Positions 7,289-15,404 of a stretch of 46,474 bases of DNA are shown here, one piece after another; position 1 is the stretch's first letter, and every line of letters starts with the position of its first letter. Position numbers and translations under genes: made by a program. The notes beneath the pieces were generated by a model. That model was not told where the DNA came from, made no database searches, and saw only the letters and a list, made by a program, of their open reading frames with translations. Source of the DNA: a bacterium (GTDB lineage Bacteria; Chloroflexota; Dormibacteria; Aeolococcales; Aeolococcaceae); contig JAJZNI010000052.1 of assembly GCA_021847925.1 (NCBI GenBank), forward strand, positions 1-46,474. Direction: 5' to 3'.

Positions 7289-7576
7289 CTATGGCGCCGG
7301 GCGCGAGCCCGCGGCGAAGCGCCGCCGCATCTCCGAGCGCCACCCGGGGAAGTACCGCTCGATCACGCCGAGGTCGAAGCGGGGCAGGATCGAGCCGGCG
7401 GGCTCGCGCTCGAGCAGGAACTGGAATGCCGCCCTGACCAGGGACGGGGCATCCGGTGCTCCCAGCTCGGCGACCAGGGCGCCGGCCACGGTCACCTCGA
7501 ACCGGTGACCGGCGGCGCGCACCAGGAAGCCCCGCCCCCCCTCCGAGGAGACCTCGATCACCGACGCCTGGCCCAT
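7289..7576 (-). CDS. Small conserved protein of unknown function (95 aa)
   Basis: A 95-aa soluble protein starting at ATG 7576. It has a beta-rich N-terminal half (FLVRAAGHRFEVTV) and a conserved-looking C-terminal half, LVRAAFQFLLEREPAGSILPRFDLGVIERYFPGW, that I have seen in short hypothetical proteins of several bacterial phyla. No catalytic motif, signal peptide or membrane segment is present. It lies 26 nt downstream of the kelch-like gene on the same strand and may share its transcript. The frame continues upstream of ATG 7576, but only as a shadow of the kelch gene. Confidence 0.65.
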   Translation of the reverse strand: MGQASVIEVSSEGGRGFLVRAAGHRFEVTVAGALVAELGAPDAPSLVRAAFQFLLEREPAGSILPRFDLGVIERYFPGWRSEMRRRFAAGSRPAP

Positions 7577-7602
7577 GCGCGTCCGTCTCCCGCCGGCCCG
7601 GC

Positions 7603-8943
7603 CTACGTGCCCTGGGCCACCCAGCCGCCCCCGGCCGCCAGGATCCACGTCTGCGCCGCCGGCTGGCCCGCGCAGGCGGCGCACGTGCCCCCGAAGAGGA
7701 CGACCTGCTGAGTGGCGGCGTCGTACGCGAGCGCGGCATCCCCCACCTGCCCGGGGCTCGATGCCACGCCCCTCCACGTCCCGGTGGCCCCGCCGGTCCA
7801 CAGGAAGGTGCCGTGGGTGGTGACCAGGAGCTCCCCGGTGGACGACGTGGTCATCTCCCAGGCGCCGGTGAGCTGGGTGCCGACCGTCGCCGGGTCAGAG
7901 CCCCAGGCTCCGCCCCGCCACGACCACACCGCGGCGGTCGCGGTGTTCGTGGACCCCGCACAGTAGCCGGCGCCGCGGAACAGGTCGAGCCCCGCGATGG
8001 CGGGATCGTAGGCGAGGCCGTAGACCGCGGCCGGCGGGGGCGAGACGTGCGTGGGGAGGGCCACCCACCGCCCCGCGCCGCCGCTCCCGCCGGCGCTCCA
8101 TGCCCAGGTCTCGAGGCCGAGGCAGCCGGGGCCGGTCCCGACCAGCACCAGCTGACCCGACGCAGGGTCGGTGGCGAGGGCGCTGGGCCAGTCCCCCGGG
8201 GGGAGCGTCGCCGCCGGGTCGGACGACCAGGTGCTGCCGTCCCACGTCCAGGTGGTGAAGTTGGGCACCAGCCCTCGGGCGTCGGACGTCTCCCCACCCG
8301 TCAGCACGAGAGTCTCGCTGCGGGGGTCGTAGCCGAGCAGGGCCCCGGTCAGGGGCGGCGGAGAGACCCTCGGTCTCTCCCGGTTCCAGCGCCGCCCAGT
8401 CCAGCTCCACGTGTCGGAGAGCGCGCTCTCCTGCGGGTTGCCGCGGAAGACCAGACCTCCGTAGAGGAGCACGGTGCGGGTGGCCGGGTCGTACGCGAGG
8501 GAGGCGTCCAGGCGAGCCGAGGGGGCGCTGTAGGCGGCCTCGGCCGGCGCGGGTGGCGAGCTCGGCGCCGCACGCGGGACGGGCGGTGCGGGCGCGGCCG
8601 CCCTGGTGCCCTGGGTCAGCACGTGGGCGGCGGCGGCGACCAGCGCCACGCTCGCGGCTCCCGCCAGCAGGGTCCGCGCCCGCACGTGCCGCAGCACCCC
8701 CTGCGAGCGCGCGCCGCGGTCCCCGGCTCCCGGGGCGTCCTCCTCCTCGAAGACGGTGTCCCACCCGGCGCCGCAGGGCTCTGCGTCGCGCCCCTGGGGC
8801 GTGTTCCCGTGAGCGCCCCCGATGACCTCCTCCGCACCCGGCACCCCCGGCTCGCCGGCGTGCGACGGCTCGAGCTCGGGGCTGAGCTCGGTCAGGAGGC
8901 GGCGCAGGCGGCGCGCGGGGTGGCGGGCGTCGCGGTCCTCCAC
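7603..8943 (-). CDS. Membrane-anchored kelch-like beta-propeller protein
   Basis: A 446-aa protein read from GTG 8943. Residues 1-90 are a hydrophilic cytoplasmic region beginning with an arginine-rich helix and containing an acidic patch (VFEEEDA). One transmembrane helix follows at about 91-110 (TLLAGAASVALVAAAAHVLT). A Pro/Ala linker leads to an extracellular domain with repeated kelch-like units, for example LAYDPATRTVLLYGG, LGYDPRSETLVLTGG, LATDPASGQLVLVGT and LAYDAATQQVVLFGG, each followed by a TW-W strand. This is a bitopic sensor or scaffold layout; no enzyme motif is seen. A minus-strand -10 TACGCT, 7 nt before GTG 8943, supports this start, since there is no ATG near the N-terminus. 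Confidence 0.75.
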   Translation of the reverse strand: MEDRDARHPARRLRRLLTELSPELEPSHAGEPGVPGAEEVIGGAHGNTPQGRDAEPCGAGWDTVFEEEDAPGAGDRGARSQGVLRHVRARTLLAGAASVALVAAAAHVLTQGTRAAAPAPPVPRAAPSSPPAPAEAAYSAPSARLDASLAYDPATRTVLLYGGLVFRGNPQESALSDTWSWTGRRWNRERPRVSPPPLTGALLGYDPRSETLVLTGGETSDARGLVPNFTTWTWDGSTWSSDPAATLPPGDWPSALATDPASGQLVLVGTGPGCLGLETWAWSAGGSGGAGRWVALPTHVSPPPAAVYGLAYDPAIAGLDLFRGAGYCAGSTNTATAAVWSWRGGAWGSDPATVGTQLTGAWEMTTSSTGELLVTTHGTFLWTGGATGTWRGVASSPGQVGDAALAYDAATQQVVLFGGTCAACAGQPAAQTWILAAGGGWVAQGT

Positions 8944-8950
8944 GGATCCG

Positions 8951-8956
8951 AGCGTA
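8951..8956 (-). promoter_or_regulatory. -10 element TACGCT of a leaderless promoter for the kelch-like gene
   Basis: On the minus strand TACGCT is followed by cggatcc (7 nt) and GTG 8943. It is the main reason for choosing that GTG. Confidence 0.45.
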
Positions 8957-9020
8957 CCCCAGTCGCGCCCGCGGCGCGACGCCGGCGGGGGGGCGTCCGG
9001 GCGGGCCGGCGCCGCCCGCC

Positions 9021-11450
9021 TCAGATGCGGAGGATCAGATCGCGCTCGATCGAGGCGCGGGCGCGGCGGACCAGCGCCAGCAGCGGATGGTCGCGCAGCG
9101 CCTGCTCCATCTGGCGGAGCAGCGAGTAGAGGTTCTTCACCGCCTTGACCAGGTCTCCGAGGTCGGCGCCGGGCGGCACCTCGATGTCCGCGAGCGGCGC
9201 TCCCGAGGCCCACTGGTGGGCGCCGGTCACGAAGTCCAGCGAGAGCGGGCGCAGCGTCGCCAGGCCGTGCCGCTCCTCGATGGAGCCGAGACGCTGCAGG
9301 TCGGAGCGGAGCCGCCGGTATCCCTGCTCGACCGCCCGGGTCGGCCAGTGGCGGCGCGCCGGCTGCCCGCGCTCGCGGCCGCGGTCCTCGGCGACCAGCA
9401 TGGTCAGCACCGCGACGAGCTCCGCCGGCGCGAGCCCCGCCAGCCATCCCTCCTGGATCGCGTCCGCGACCACCAGCGCGCTCTCGCCGAAGAGACCCTC
9501 GGCGAGGAGACCCAGCTCCGTGGGCCGGTCGCCCTGCAGGAAGCCGGCCTCGTGGAGCACCGCGCGCAGCGCCCGGAGCTCGCGCCGGTAGCGGCCCCGG
9601 GCCGAGCGGAGCTCCTCCTCCCCCCTCTCCAGCGTGTCCGCGACCTCCTCGGTCTGCCGGCGGTGAGCGCGGTGCTCGCCGAGCAGGGGGCAGCTCCGGC
9701 AGGGGCTCTGCTCGAGGCGCGCGCGCGCCGCCCTGACGGTGCGGCGCATCGCCTCCAGGCGCCCTCCGGGATCGGCGGAGCGGCCCCCGTAGCGTCCCGA
9801 ACGGCCATCGCGCCACTGCTGGCGCCGGGCCCGGCGGAGCTCGCCATCCAGAGCCTCGACCTGCGCTGCCAGGGTGAGATGCCGGCTCAGCGTCGCCTCG
9901 GTGCATGCCTGCCGGGGGTGCCGGAACCTGCGCCGGAGCAGATCGTCACGCAGCTCTTCGAGGTTGGTCCGCCGCTGCACCCAGTGCTCGCTGCGGCGCA
10001 CCGCCTGGTACTGCCCGAAGGAACGATCCAGGAGCGCTTCCGCGTGCTCCAGGCTGCGGGTGGTCAGCAGCGCCAGCACCATGCCGTAGGTCGGGGCGAA
10101 CTTGGAGTCCACGCTCATCTCGCCGCCGATGGCGGCGTCGTAGATGTCGCGGACGTCAACGTCCGCCTCCTTCAGGATGATGCCGTGCCCCACGCTGTCG
10201 ATCCCACGCCGGCCGGCCCGGCCCATCAGCTGGGTGAGCTCGGCGGAGGTCAGCGGATGGAAGCCGGTGCCGTCGAACTTGGTGAACGACGACACGACGC
10301 ACGCGCGTGCCGGCATGTTGAGCCCCAGGGAGAGGGTCTCGGTGGCGAACACCACCTTGACGAGCCCCCGCTGGAAGAGGGCTTCCACGGTCTCCTTCGC
10401 CGACGGCAGCATCCCCGCGTGGTGCATGGCGACCCCCCGGCGCAGCAGCCGGGTGTCCACGGCCTCGAGAAACACGCTGCGTTCGTCCGGGTCGGCGATG
10501 GAGTCGATGCGGCGGTCGATCTCGGCGTCCACCTCCGCCTTCTCATCGGGGCCGGTGAGGTCGATGCCGTGGACGGCGCATCGGGACAGCGCCTCCCTGC
10601 AGCCGCGCCGCGAGAAGATGAAGTAGATCGCGGGGAGCATCCGCCGTGAACGGAGGAGCTCGATGACCGTGAGGAGATCGTTCTCCGGAGCGCGACGCGC
10701 GTAGCGGAGCCTCAGGTCCGCGACGCTCAGGTTCTGCGCCTGCTCGAGGGTCCTTCGCTCCACCCGCCCGGCCTCATCGAAGAGTGGATGGAGCTGCTGG
10801 CCGAAGCAGAGCCACAGCTCGAGCGCCACCGGCCGCTCGGTCCGTGTCACCACGGCGATCTCGCCGCGGAGGCCGCTCATCCAATCGGCCACCTCGTCAA
10901 CGTTGCTGATGGTCGCCGACAGTCCCGTGATGCGGACGTGCGGGGGCGTCTCGATGATCACCTCCTCCCAGACCGTGCCCCGCGGGTGATCGTCGATGTA
11001 GTGGATCTCGTCGAGGATCACGTCGCCCACGCGATCCATCCGCCCCGGATCGTCGTAGAGGATGTCGCGGAGGATCTCCGTGGTCATGACCACCACCGGA
11101 GCGCCGTCGTTGACGGTGTGCTCGCCGGTGACGAGTCCGACGCCGGCCGCACCGTAGCGCAGGCCGAGGTCGCGGAACTTCTGATTCGAGAGCGCCTTGA
11201 GCGGGGTGGTGTAGATGACGGCGTCCGGGGTCCCGGCCGGGCGGCGCAGCGGGGGCGGGGCGGCCAGGCATCGCCAGATCGCATACTCCGCGATGAGGGT
11301 CTTCCCGCTGGACGTGGGCGCGCTCACCAGCACTCCGCGCGAGCGCTCCAGCTTGTCGATGGCCTCCACCTGGAACGGGTCCAGGGTGAGCCCGGCGTGC
11401 TCCGCGAACGCGGCGATGAGGCTCGCCGTGCCGGCCCCCGACGGCCTCAC
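9021..11450 (-). CDS. Ski2-like DEAD/DEAH-box RNA helicase (HelY/Mtr4-like)
   Basis: An 809-aa superfamily 2 helicase. In order: motif I APTSSGKT (residues 44-51), Ia PLKALSNQKF, Ib TTEIL, II DEIHY, III GLSATISN, IV IYFIFSRRGC, V FATETLSLGLNMPAR, VI QLMGRAGRRG. The C-terminal 350 residues carry a long helical, arginine-rich coiled region with a CRSCPLL cysteine pair, then a DSHCT-like helical end. This matches HelY of Actinomycetota, related to eukaryotic Mtr4/Ski2, thought to unwind structured RNA in processing or decay. GTG 11450 overlaps the stop of the MFS gene as GTGA, so it is the last gene of a coupled three-gene operon. Its RNA substrate is not known. Confidence 0.88.
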   Translation of the reverse strand: MRPSGAGTASLIAAFAEHAGLTLDPFQVEAIDKLERSRGVLVSAPTSSGKTLIAEYAIWRCLAAPPPLRRPAGTPDAVIYTTPLKALSNQKFRDLGLRYGAAGVGLVTGEHTVNDGAPVVVMTTEILRDILYDDPGRMDRVGDVILDEIHYIDDHPRGTVWEEVIIETPPHVRITGLSATISNVDEVADWMSGLRGEIAVVTRTERPVALELWLCFGQQLHPLFDEAGRVERRTLEQAQNLSVADLRLRYARRAPENDLLTVIELLRSRRMLPAIYFIFSRRGCREALSRCAVHGIDLTGPDEKAEVDAEIDRRIDSIADPDERSVFLEAVDTRLLRRGVAMHHAGMLPSAKETVEALFQRGLVKVVFATETLSLGLNMPARACVVSSFTKFDGTGFHPLTSAELTQLMGRAGRRGIDSVGHGIILKEADVDVRDIYDAAIGGEMSVDSKFAPTYGMVLALLTTRSLEHAEALLDRSFGQYQAVRRSEHWVQRRTNLEELRDDLLRRRFRHPRQACTEATLSRHLTLAAQVEALDGELRRARRQQWRDGRSGRYGGRSADPGGRLEAMRRTVRAARARLEQSPCRSCPLLGEHRAHRRQTEEVADTLERGEEELRSARGRYRRELRALRAVLHEAGFLQGDRPTELGLLAEGLFGESALVVADAIQEGWLAGLAPAELVAVLTMLVAEDRGRERGQPARRHWPTRAVEQGYRRLRSDLQRLGSIEERHGLATLRPLSLDFVTGAHQWASGAPLADIEVPPGADLGDLVKAVKNLYSLLRQMEQALRDHPLLALVRRARASIERDLILRI

Positions 11451-12871
11451 GCCGCGGCCCCGTCGCCGGGGCTGGAGCGCAAGCCCAGGAGCGCCACCGC
11501 CGCCGCGGCGACGCAGAGCACCGCCGCCACCACCATGGCGCGGTGAAAGCCGGAGGTGAAGGCGGCACCGCCGGCGGGCCGGGCGCCGAGCCCGGCGGCG
11601 ACGGGGATCGCCGCCACCCCGGCGAGCCCGGCGAGCCTCGCCACCATGCTGTTCACCTCGGAGGCCACCCCGGCCCGGACCGAGGGGACGGACCCCAGCA
11701 CCGTCGAGGTGAGCGGCGCCACCGTGACGGCGAGGCCGAGGCCCAGGACCACGCACGCGGGGAGCACCGCCCCGAAGTAGGAGGCGCCCGCCGACACCCG
11801 CACCAGGAGGAGGGCGCCGAGCGCGGCCAGCAGCGCTCCGGTCACCATGAGGCGGCGCGGCTCCGCCCACGCGAGGGCGCGGGCGATCCGGGGGGAGAGC
11901 AGGATCAGAAGCGTCACCGGGACCAGGGCGGCCCCGGAGCCCAGCGCGGTGTATCCGGCGACCTCCTGGAGCTCGAGGACGGCGAGGAGCAGGGCCGCGG
12001 TCAGGGCCGCGTAGACGAGGAGAGTGGTCAGGCTGGCGACCGCGAACTCCCGGATGCGGAAGAGGTGAAGGGGGAGCATGGGATGCTCCCGGCGGGCCTC
12101 CAGCACCGTGAACGCCACCAGGAGGAGGACGCCGGCGGCCAGCGATCCGAGCACCCGCAGACGGTGGAACCCGAGCGATGGACCCTCGATCACGCCGTAC
12201 GCGAGGAGCCCGAGCCCGAGCAGGCACGTTCCGGCACCGCCCAGGTCCAGGCTCTCCCCGAGCGGCTTCCGCCGCACCTGGCGGGCCGGGACGAAGCGGA
12301 TCCCGGCGATCACCGCGGCGAGGGCCAGGGGCACGTTGATCCAGAACACCCAGCTCCAGCCGGCGTGATCGACGAGGATGCCCCCGACCAGGGGGCCGGC
12401 CACCGTGGCGGCACCCGCGACGCCGGCCCAGAGGGCCACCGCCCGGCCGCGATCCTCGGGGGCGAAGGCGGACGCGACCACGGCGAAGGACGCGGGGGCC
12501 AGCAGGCTCGCGGAGGCCCCCTGGAGCAGGCGTGCCACCACCAGCACGCCCGCCGCCGGGGCCGCGGCGCAGAGGGCCGAGGTGGCCCCGAAGGCCGCGG
12601 CCCCGATGAGGAAGGCCCGATCGCCACCGATGGCGCCGGCGAGCGCCCTTCCCGTCAGCACCAGGGCGCCGAACGCGAGGAGGTACCCGGCGATGACCCA
12701 CTGCAGGAGCGCCAGCCCGCCGCCCAGCTGGCGGCCGATGGCGGGGAGCGCGACGGTCACCGTCGTGGAGTCGAGGAAGGCCATGCCGGATCCGAGCACG
12801 GCCGCCGCCAGGGTCCACCGTCCGGCGGCCGCGTCCAGGCTCACGGTCCGGACGTGCGGCTCCGCGCTCAC
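11447..12871 (-). CDS. MFS drug transporter, DHA2/EmrB-QacA type (14 TM)
   Basis: A 474-aa major facilitator transporter with about 14 hydrophobic helices. It opens with AAVLGSGMAFLDSTTVTVALPAIG, the usual DHA2 motif D1 in TM1, and has the motif C-like segment AGPLVGGILVDHAGWSWVFWINVPLAL in TM5-6, which marks drug/H+ antiporters. It probably exports a hydrophobic or cationic compound using the proton gradient; the substrate is unknown. GTG 12871 overlaps the DUF503 stop (GTGA), and its own stop overlaps the helicase start (GTGA), so all three are translated from one mRNA. The pairing of an exporter with an RNA helicase has no obvious functional logic and may reflect operon packing. Confidence 0.88.
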   Translation of the reverse strand: MSAEPHVRTVSLDAAAGRWTLAAAVLGSGMAFLDSTTVTVALPAIGRQLGGGLALLQWVIAGYLLAFGALVLTGRALAGAIGGDRAFLIGAAAFGATSALCAAAPAAGVLVVARLLQGASASLLAPASFAVVASAFAPEDRGRAVALWAGVAGAATVAGPLVGGILVDHAGWSWVFWINVPLALAAVIAGIRFVPARQVRRKPLGESLDLGGAGTCLLGLGLLAYGVIEGPSLGFHRLRVLGSLAAGVLLLVAFTVLEARREHPMLPLHLFRIREFAVASLTTLLVYAALTAALLLAVLELQEVAGYTALGSGAALVPVTLLILLSPRIARALAWAEPRRLMVTGALLAALGALLLVRVSAGASYFGAVLPACVVLGLGLAVTVAPLTSTVLGSVPSVRAGVASEVNSMVARLAGLAGVAAIPVAAGLGARPAGGAAFTSGFHRAMVVAAVLCVAAAAVALLGLRSSPGDGAAA

Positions 12872-13155
12872 AGGTGGAGTATCTCGAAGGTGGACCGGGT
12901 CAGGATGGCCTCGGTCTCGCCCGCGACGAAGCTCAGCACCTTCTGGCACATCTCGTCGGCGTGGCGGCTGTCCGTCGAGACGCAGACCACGCCCAGCCGC
13001 GCAGCCTGCCAGAGATCCAGGTCACCCACCTCGGCCACCGCGACGTTGAAGGTGCGGCGCAGACGCGCCGCCAGGGAGCGGACGACCTGGCGCTTGGCCT
13101 TGAGCGACTCGCTCTCCGGCACCTGAAGCTGGAGGACGAGAGCGCCGATCACCAT
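12868..13155 (-). CDS. DUF503 family protein (YlxP-like)
   Basis: A 95-aa protein with the DUF503 pattern: MVIGALVLQLQVPESESLKAKRQVVRSL, then an arginine-rich helix, NVAVAEVGDLDLWQ, and a C-terminal beta strand ending FEIL. The family is small, cytoplasmic and often sits next to rbfA/infB; its role is unclear, with a suggested link to ribosome maturation. Here it leads an operon with a transporter and an RNA helicase. ATG 13155 is supported by a minus-strand -10, TAGGTT at 13164-13169, 8 nt upstream. Confidence 0.85.
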   Translation of the reverse strand: MVIGALVLQLQVPESESLKAKRQVVRSLAARLRRTFNVAVAEVGDLDLWQAARLGVVCVSTDSRHADEMCQKVLSFVAGETEAILTRSTFEILHL

Positions 13156-13163
13156 CGCCCGCG

Positions 13164-13169
13164 AACCTA
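13164..13169 (-). promoter_or_regulatory. -10 element TAGGTT of a leaderless promoter for the DUF503-MFS-helicase operon
   Basis: On the minus strand TAGGTT is followed by cgcgggcg (8 nt) and ATG 13155. It lies in the 40-nt gap between the ParA-partner gene and the DUF503 gene. Confidence 0.45.
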
Positions 13170-13195
13170 GCAGAAGCGGGAGCCGGGGTCGCGGG

Positions 13196-13480
13196 TCAGA
13201 GGGAGCCGAGGAGCTTCTGGCGCAGCGCCTCCAGGCGCTCGAAGTCGCCGATCGAGGGCCGCGCCGGCGTCTTGCCCGGAAACTTCAGGTGCTGCACGGC
13301 GTCGGCCAGCAGCTCCACCTCCTCGGTGGTGAGCCGGACCGAGCGCAGCTCGTGCCCCGGCGCGGCCGGGACCGGATGCACCGCCGGAGCGGGGAGATCG
13401 GCCTCCTTGCCGGCGGCCTCGTCGGTGCTCCGGAAGAGCTCGTCCGAGCCGCGCAGCTGGACGCGGCGAAATCCCGGCAT
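13196..13480 (-). CDS. Small protein encoded directly after ParA, possible ParA partner
   Basis: A 94-aa protein whose ATG 13480 overlaps the parA stop codon as TGATG, so translation is coupled. The N-terminal 20 residues (MPGFRRVQLRGSDELFRSTD) resemble a short motif tail, then comes a proline-rich stretch and a helical C-terminal half (LTTEEVELLADAVQHLKF ... FERLEALRQKLL). There is no ParB helix-turn-helix or CTPase motif. Orphan ParA proteins that position cargo other than chromosomes often have a small adaptor next door, so that is a plausible role, but no family is recognised. Confidence 0.65.
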   Translation of the reverse strand: MPGFRRVQLRGSDELFRSTDEAAGKEADLPAPAVHPVPAAPGHELRSVRLTTEEVELLADAVQHLKFPGKTPARPSIGDFERLEALRQKLLGSL

Positions 13481-14310
13481 CACGGCTTCCCGCCGGGCAC
13501 CCCGGCCGTCGCCGTCTCGCCCGACGGCTCGCCGCCGCCCTCGCCGCCCGCCGCCATCACGGTGCGGGCCAGGGTGCGGTAGGCGCGCGCGCCCGCGGAG
13601 TCCGGCGCGTACTGGAGGATGGAGAGGCCGGCCAGCGGCGTCTCCGCGAAGCGGATGGACGAATCGATGCGCAGGTCGTAGACCTGGGCTCCGTAGCGCT
13701 CCTTGACCAGCTCCAGCACCTCCTGGCTGTGCAGGGTGCGGGGCTTGTAGATGGTGGGGAGGATCCCCGCGATGGTGAGGTGGGGGTTGAGCTTGGCTCG
13801 GACGCGGTCGATCGTGTGCTGCAGCTGCTGCATCCCCTTCATGCCGAAGTACTCGCACTGGAGGGGGATGATCACCTCGGTGGCCGCCACCAGGGCGTTG
13901 ACGCACAGCAGGCCGAGCGAGGGTGGGCAGTCGATCACGGCGAAGTCGTAGTCGGGAAGGAGCGGGGCGAGCTTCTCCTGCAGCACCGACTCGCGCCCGA
14001 ACTCCGTGACGAGCTGGAGCTCGGCGCCGGACAGCTCGATGTTGGCGGGGAGGAAGTCCAGGCCGATGGGATCGGAGTGCAACCGCGCCTCGGAGGCCTC
14101 CGTCGCCGGCTCGGTCAGGATGTTGTACACGGTGACCTCGAGCTCGTCGGGTCTCCGCACACCCATGTTGATGGTCAGGTGGCCCTGGGGATCGAGGTCG
14201 ATCGCGAGCACCCGCGCCCCGGCGTCGGCGAGGCCCGCGGCCAGGCTGACGGCGGTGGTGGTCTTGCCGACGCCCCCCTTCTGGTTGGCGATGGCGATGA
14301 CCCGGGTCAC
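13480..14310 (-). CDS. ParA/Soj-family ATPase
   Basis: A 276-aa deviant-Walker ATPase. The P-loop is QKGGVGKTT (residues 10-18) with both signature lysines, Walker A' is LAIDLDPQGHLT, and the Walker B region is FAVIDCPPSLG. CEYFGMKGMQQL and the conserved arginine-containing helices near residues 215-225 fit Soj-type ParA, which dimerises on ATP and binds DNA nonspecifically to move chromosomes or cargo. The Gly-rich tail of about 20 residues is unusual. No parB or parS is seen in the window; the next gene is a small non-ParB protein. The start codon is GTG 14310, preceded by AGGACG as a weak ribosome-binding site. Confidence 0.88.
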   Translation of the reverse strand: MTRVIAIANQKGGVGKTTTAVSLAAGLADAGARVLAIDLDPQGHLTINMGVRRPDELEVTVYNILTEPATEASEARLHSDPIGLDFLPANIELSGAELQLVTEFGRESVLQEKLAPLLPDYDFAVIDCPPSLGLLCVNALVAATEVIIPLQCEYFGMKGMQQLQHTIDRVRAKLNPHLTIAGILPTIYKPRTLHSQEVLELVKERYGAQVYDLRIDSSIRFAETPLAGLSILQYAPDSAGARAYRTLARTVMAAGGEGGGEPSGETATAGVPGGKP

Positions 14311-14365
14311 CGAGCGTCCTGGGCCCGTGGAAAGCCTGTCGAACAGATGCGCCGCACTGAGCCGG

Positions 14366-14372
14366 TATCATA
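14366..14372. promoter_or_regulatory. Overlapping divergent -10 elements between parA and the TPR gene
   Basis: TATCATA reads TATCAT on the plus strand (14366-14371) and TATGAT on the minus strand (14372-14367). Both are near-consensus -10 hexamers, one for the TPR gene (start 24 nt on) and one for parA (leader about 50 nt). The two promoters cannot be occupied at the same time. No strong -35 is seen for either. Confidence 0.45.
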
Positions 14373-14394
14373 GCGGACCCCGAGCGCTGCCAAG

Positions 14395-15306
14395 ATGCTC
14401 CGGAGGAGCGCGCCGGGAGACGTGTCCACGCTGATCGGGAGTTCGTCGGTGGCCGAAGCCGAACGTGTCAAGCCGCGCAGCATGTATGCCGAGGAGGCGA
14501 TCCAGGCCGCCCTGGAGAGCCGGTGGCAGGATGCCCTGGCGATCAACCGCTCTCTCGTCGAGCGCCACGGTGACGACGAGGACTCCTGGAATCGCATCGG
14601 CAAGGCCCTGGTCGAGCTGGGCGACCCCCAGCAGGCCCTGGAGGCCTACGGCCGCGCCCTCGAGCTCAACGCCATGAACCTGATCGCCCAGAAGAACGTG
14701 CGCAAGCTCGAGGCTCTCCTGAGCAGCCGGGAGAGGCTGGCCGGGACCGGGGCGGCCATCGACGTCGACCTGTTCGCCGAGGAGCCCGGCAAGAGTGCCA
14801 TCACGGTGCTCCACACGCCAAGGTCGGGCGTGGTGGCGTCGGTCGTGCCCGGGGACACCGTCGAGCTCCACCTCCAGGACGGGGGGCTGCAGGCGCAGAC
14901 CGCCCGCGGAGTGGTGCTCGGCGAGGTCGACAGCAAGATCGCGCGGCGCCTGGTCCCCCTCATCTCCACCGGCAACCGCTACACGGCGGCGATCACGCGG
15001 GTGGACGAGAAGCAGATCGAGATCATCATCCGCGAGATCTTCCAGTCCGCGGAGAACGCCCGCCGCTCGTCCTTCCCGGTGAGCCGGCAGCGGCGGGAGG
15101 AGTTCCGCCCGTACGCCAAGGAGTCGCTGCTCGCCGAGCGGGACCTCGGGGGTGAGGAGGGCGAGGAGGACGGCCAGGACGAGGCCGCGGCCCCCGAGGA
15201 GGCGGAGGCCCTCGCCGCCGATGACGACTTCGACGAGGCCGCCTCGCTCGACGCCGTCGAGCGCGAGGACCTCGACGACGACGAACGCCCGGAGGATCAG
15301 TACTGA
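14395..15306 (+). CDS. TPR protein with a highly acidic C-terminal tail
   Basis: A 303-aa protein of unknown function. Residues about 30-100 form two tetratricopeptide-like helix pairs (SRWQDALAINRSLVERHGDDEDSWNRIGKAL, then DPQQALEAYGRALELN), usually protein-binding. A middle domain of about 120 residues is beta-rich (VVASVVPGDTVELHL, YTAAITRVDEKQIEIIIREI). The last 50 residues are almost continuous Glu/Asp with Ala. The start is uncertain: ATG 14395 follows the -10 by 24 nt, but GTG 14422, GTG 14449 or ATG 14482 would keep the TPR part. It is divergent from parA and may act with it, by position only. Strong GC hairpins follow the stop codon. Confidence 0.7.
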   Translation: MLRRSAPGDVSTLIGSSSVAEAERVKPRSMYAEEAIQAALESRWQDALAINRSLVERHGDDEDSWNRIGKALVELGDPQQALEAYGRALELNAMNLIAQKNVRKLEALLSSRERLAGTGAAIDVDLFAEEPGKSAITVLHTPRSGVVASVVPGDTVELHLQDGGLQAQTARGVVLGEVDSKIARRLVPLISTGNRYTAAITRVDEKQIEIIIREIFQSAENARRSSFPVSRQRREEFRPYAKESLLAERDLGGEEGEEDGQDEAAAPEEAEALAADDDFDEAASLDAVEREDLDDDERPEDQY

Positions 15307-15317
15307 GGCCGCAGGGT

Positions 15318-15368
15318 CGCGCGGCCGGCCGCGCGGGGGGCGAGCCTCGGCGGGATCGGCGCCGAGGC
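15318..15368 (+). terminator. Two GC-rich hairpins after the TPR gene, possible terminator without U-tract
   Basis: An 18-nt perfect palindrome (15318-15335, CGCGCGGCC then GGCCGCGCG) is followed by a 9-bp stem, GCCTCGGCG (15344-15352) with CGCCGAGGC (15360-15368) and a 7-nt loop. No T run follows. Such U-less hairpins between a stop codon and the next promoter are common in GC-rich genomes, but their termination activity is unproven. Confidence 0.4.
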
Positions 15369-15389
15369 GGCGGCCCCCGGGCCCGCCGC

Positions 15390-15395
15390 TAGACT
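15390..15395 (+). promoter_or_regulatory. -10 element TAGACT of a leaderless promoter for the histidine operon
   Basis: TAGACT is followed by 9 nt (ccgcgcacg) and ATG 15405. With no 5' leader there is no room for a His leader peptide, T-box or attenuator before hisZ. Confidence 0.5.
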
Positions 15396-15404
15396 CCGCG
15401 CACG

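Noticed and set aside
11451-12818. A 456-residue N-terminal extension of the helicase
   Set aside because: It is the shadow frame of the MFS transporter; the GTGA overlap at 11447-11450 gives a natural start and the helicase core begins there.
13481-14371. A longer version of the small ParA-partner protein
   Set aside because: The upstream part only shadows parA; the TGATG junction at 13478-13482 marks the true start.
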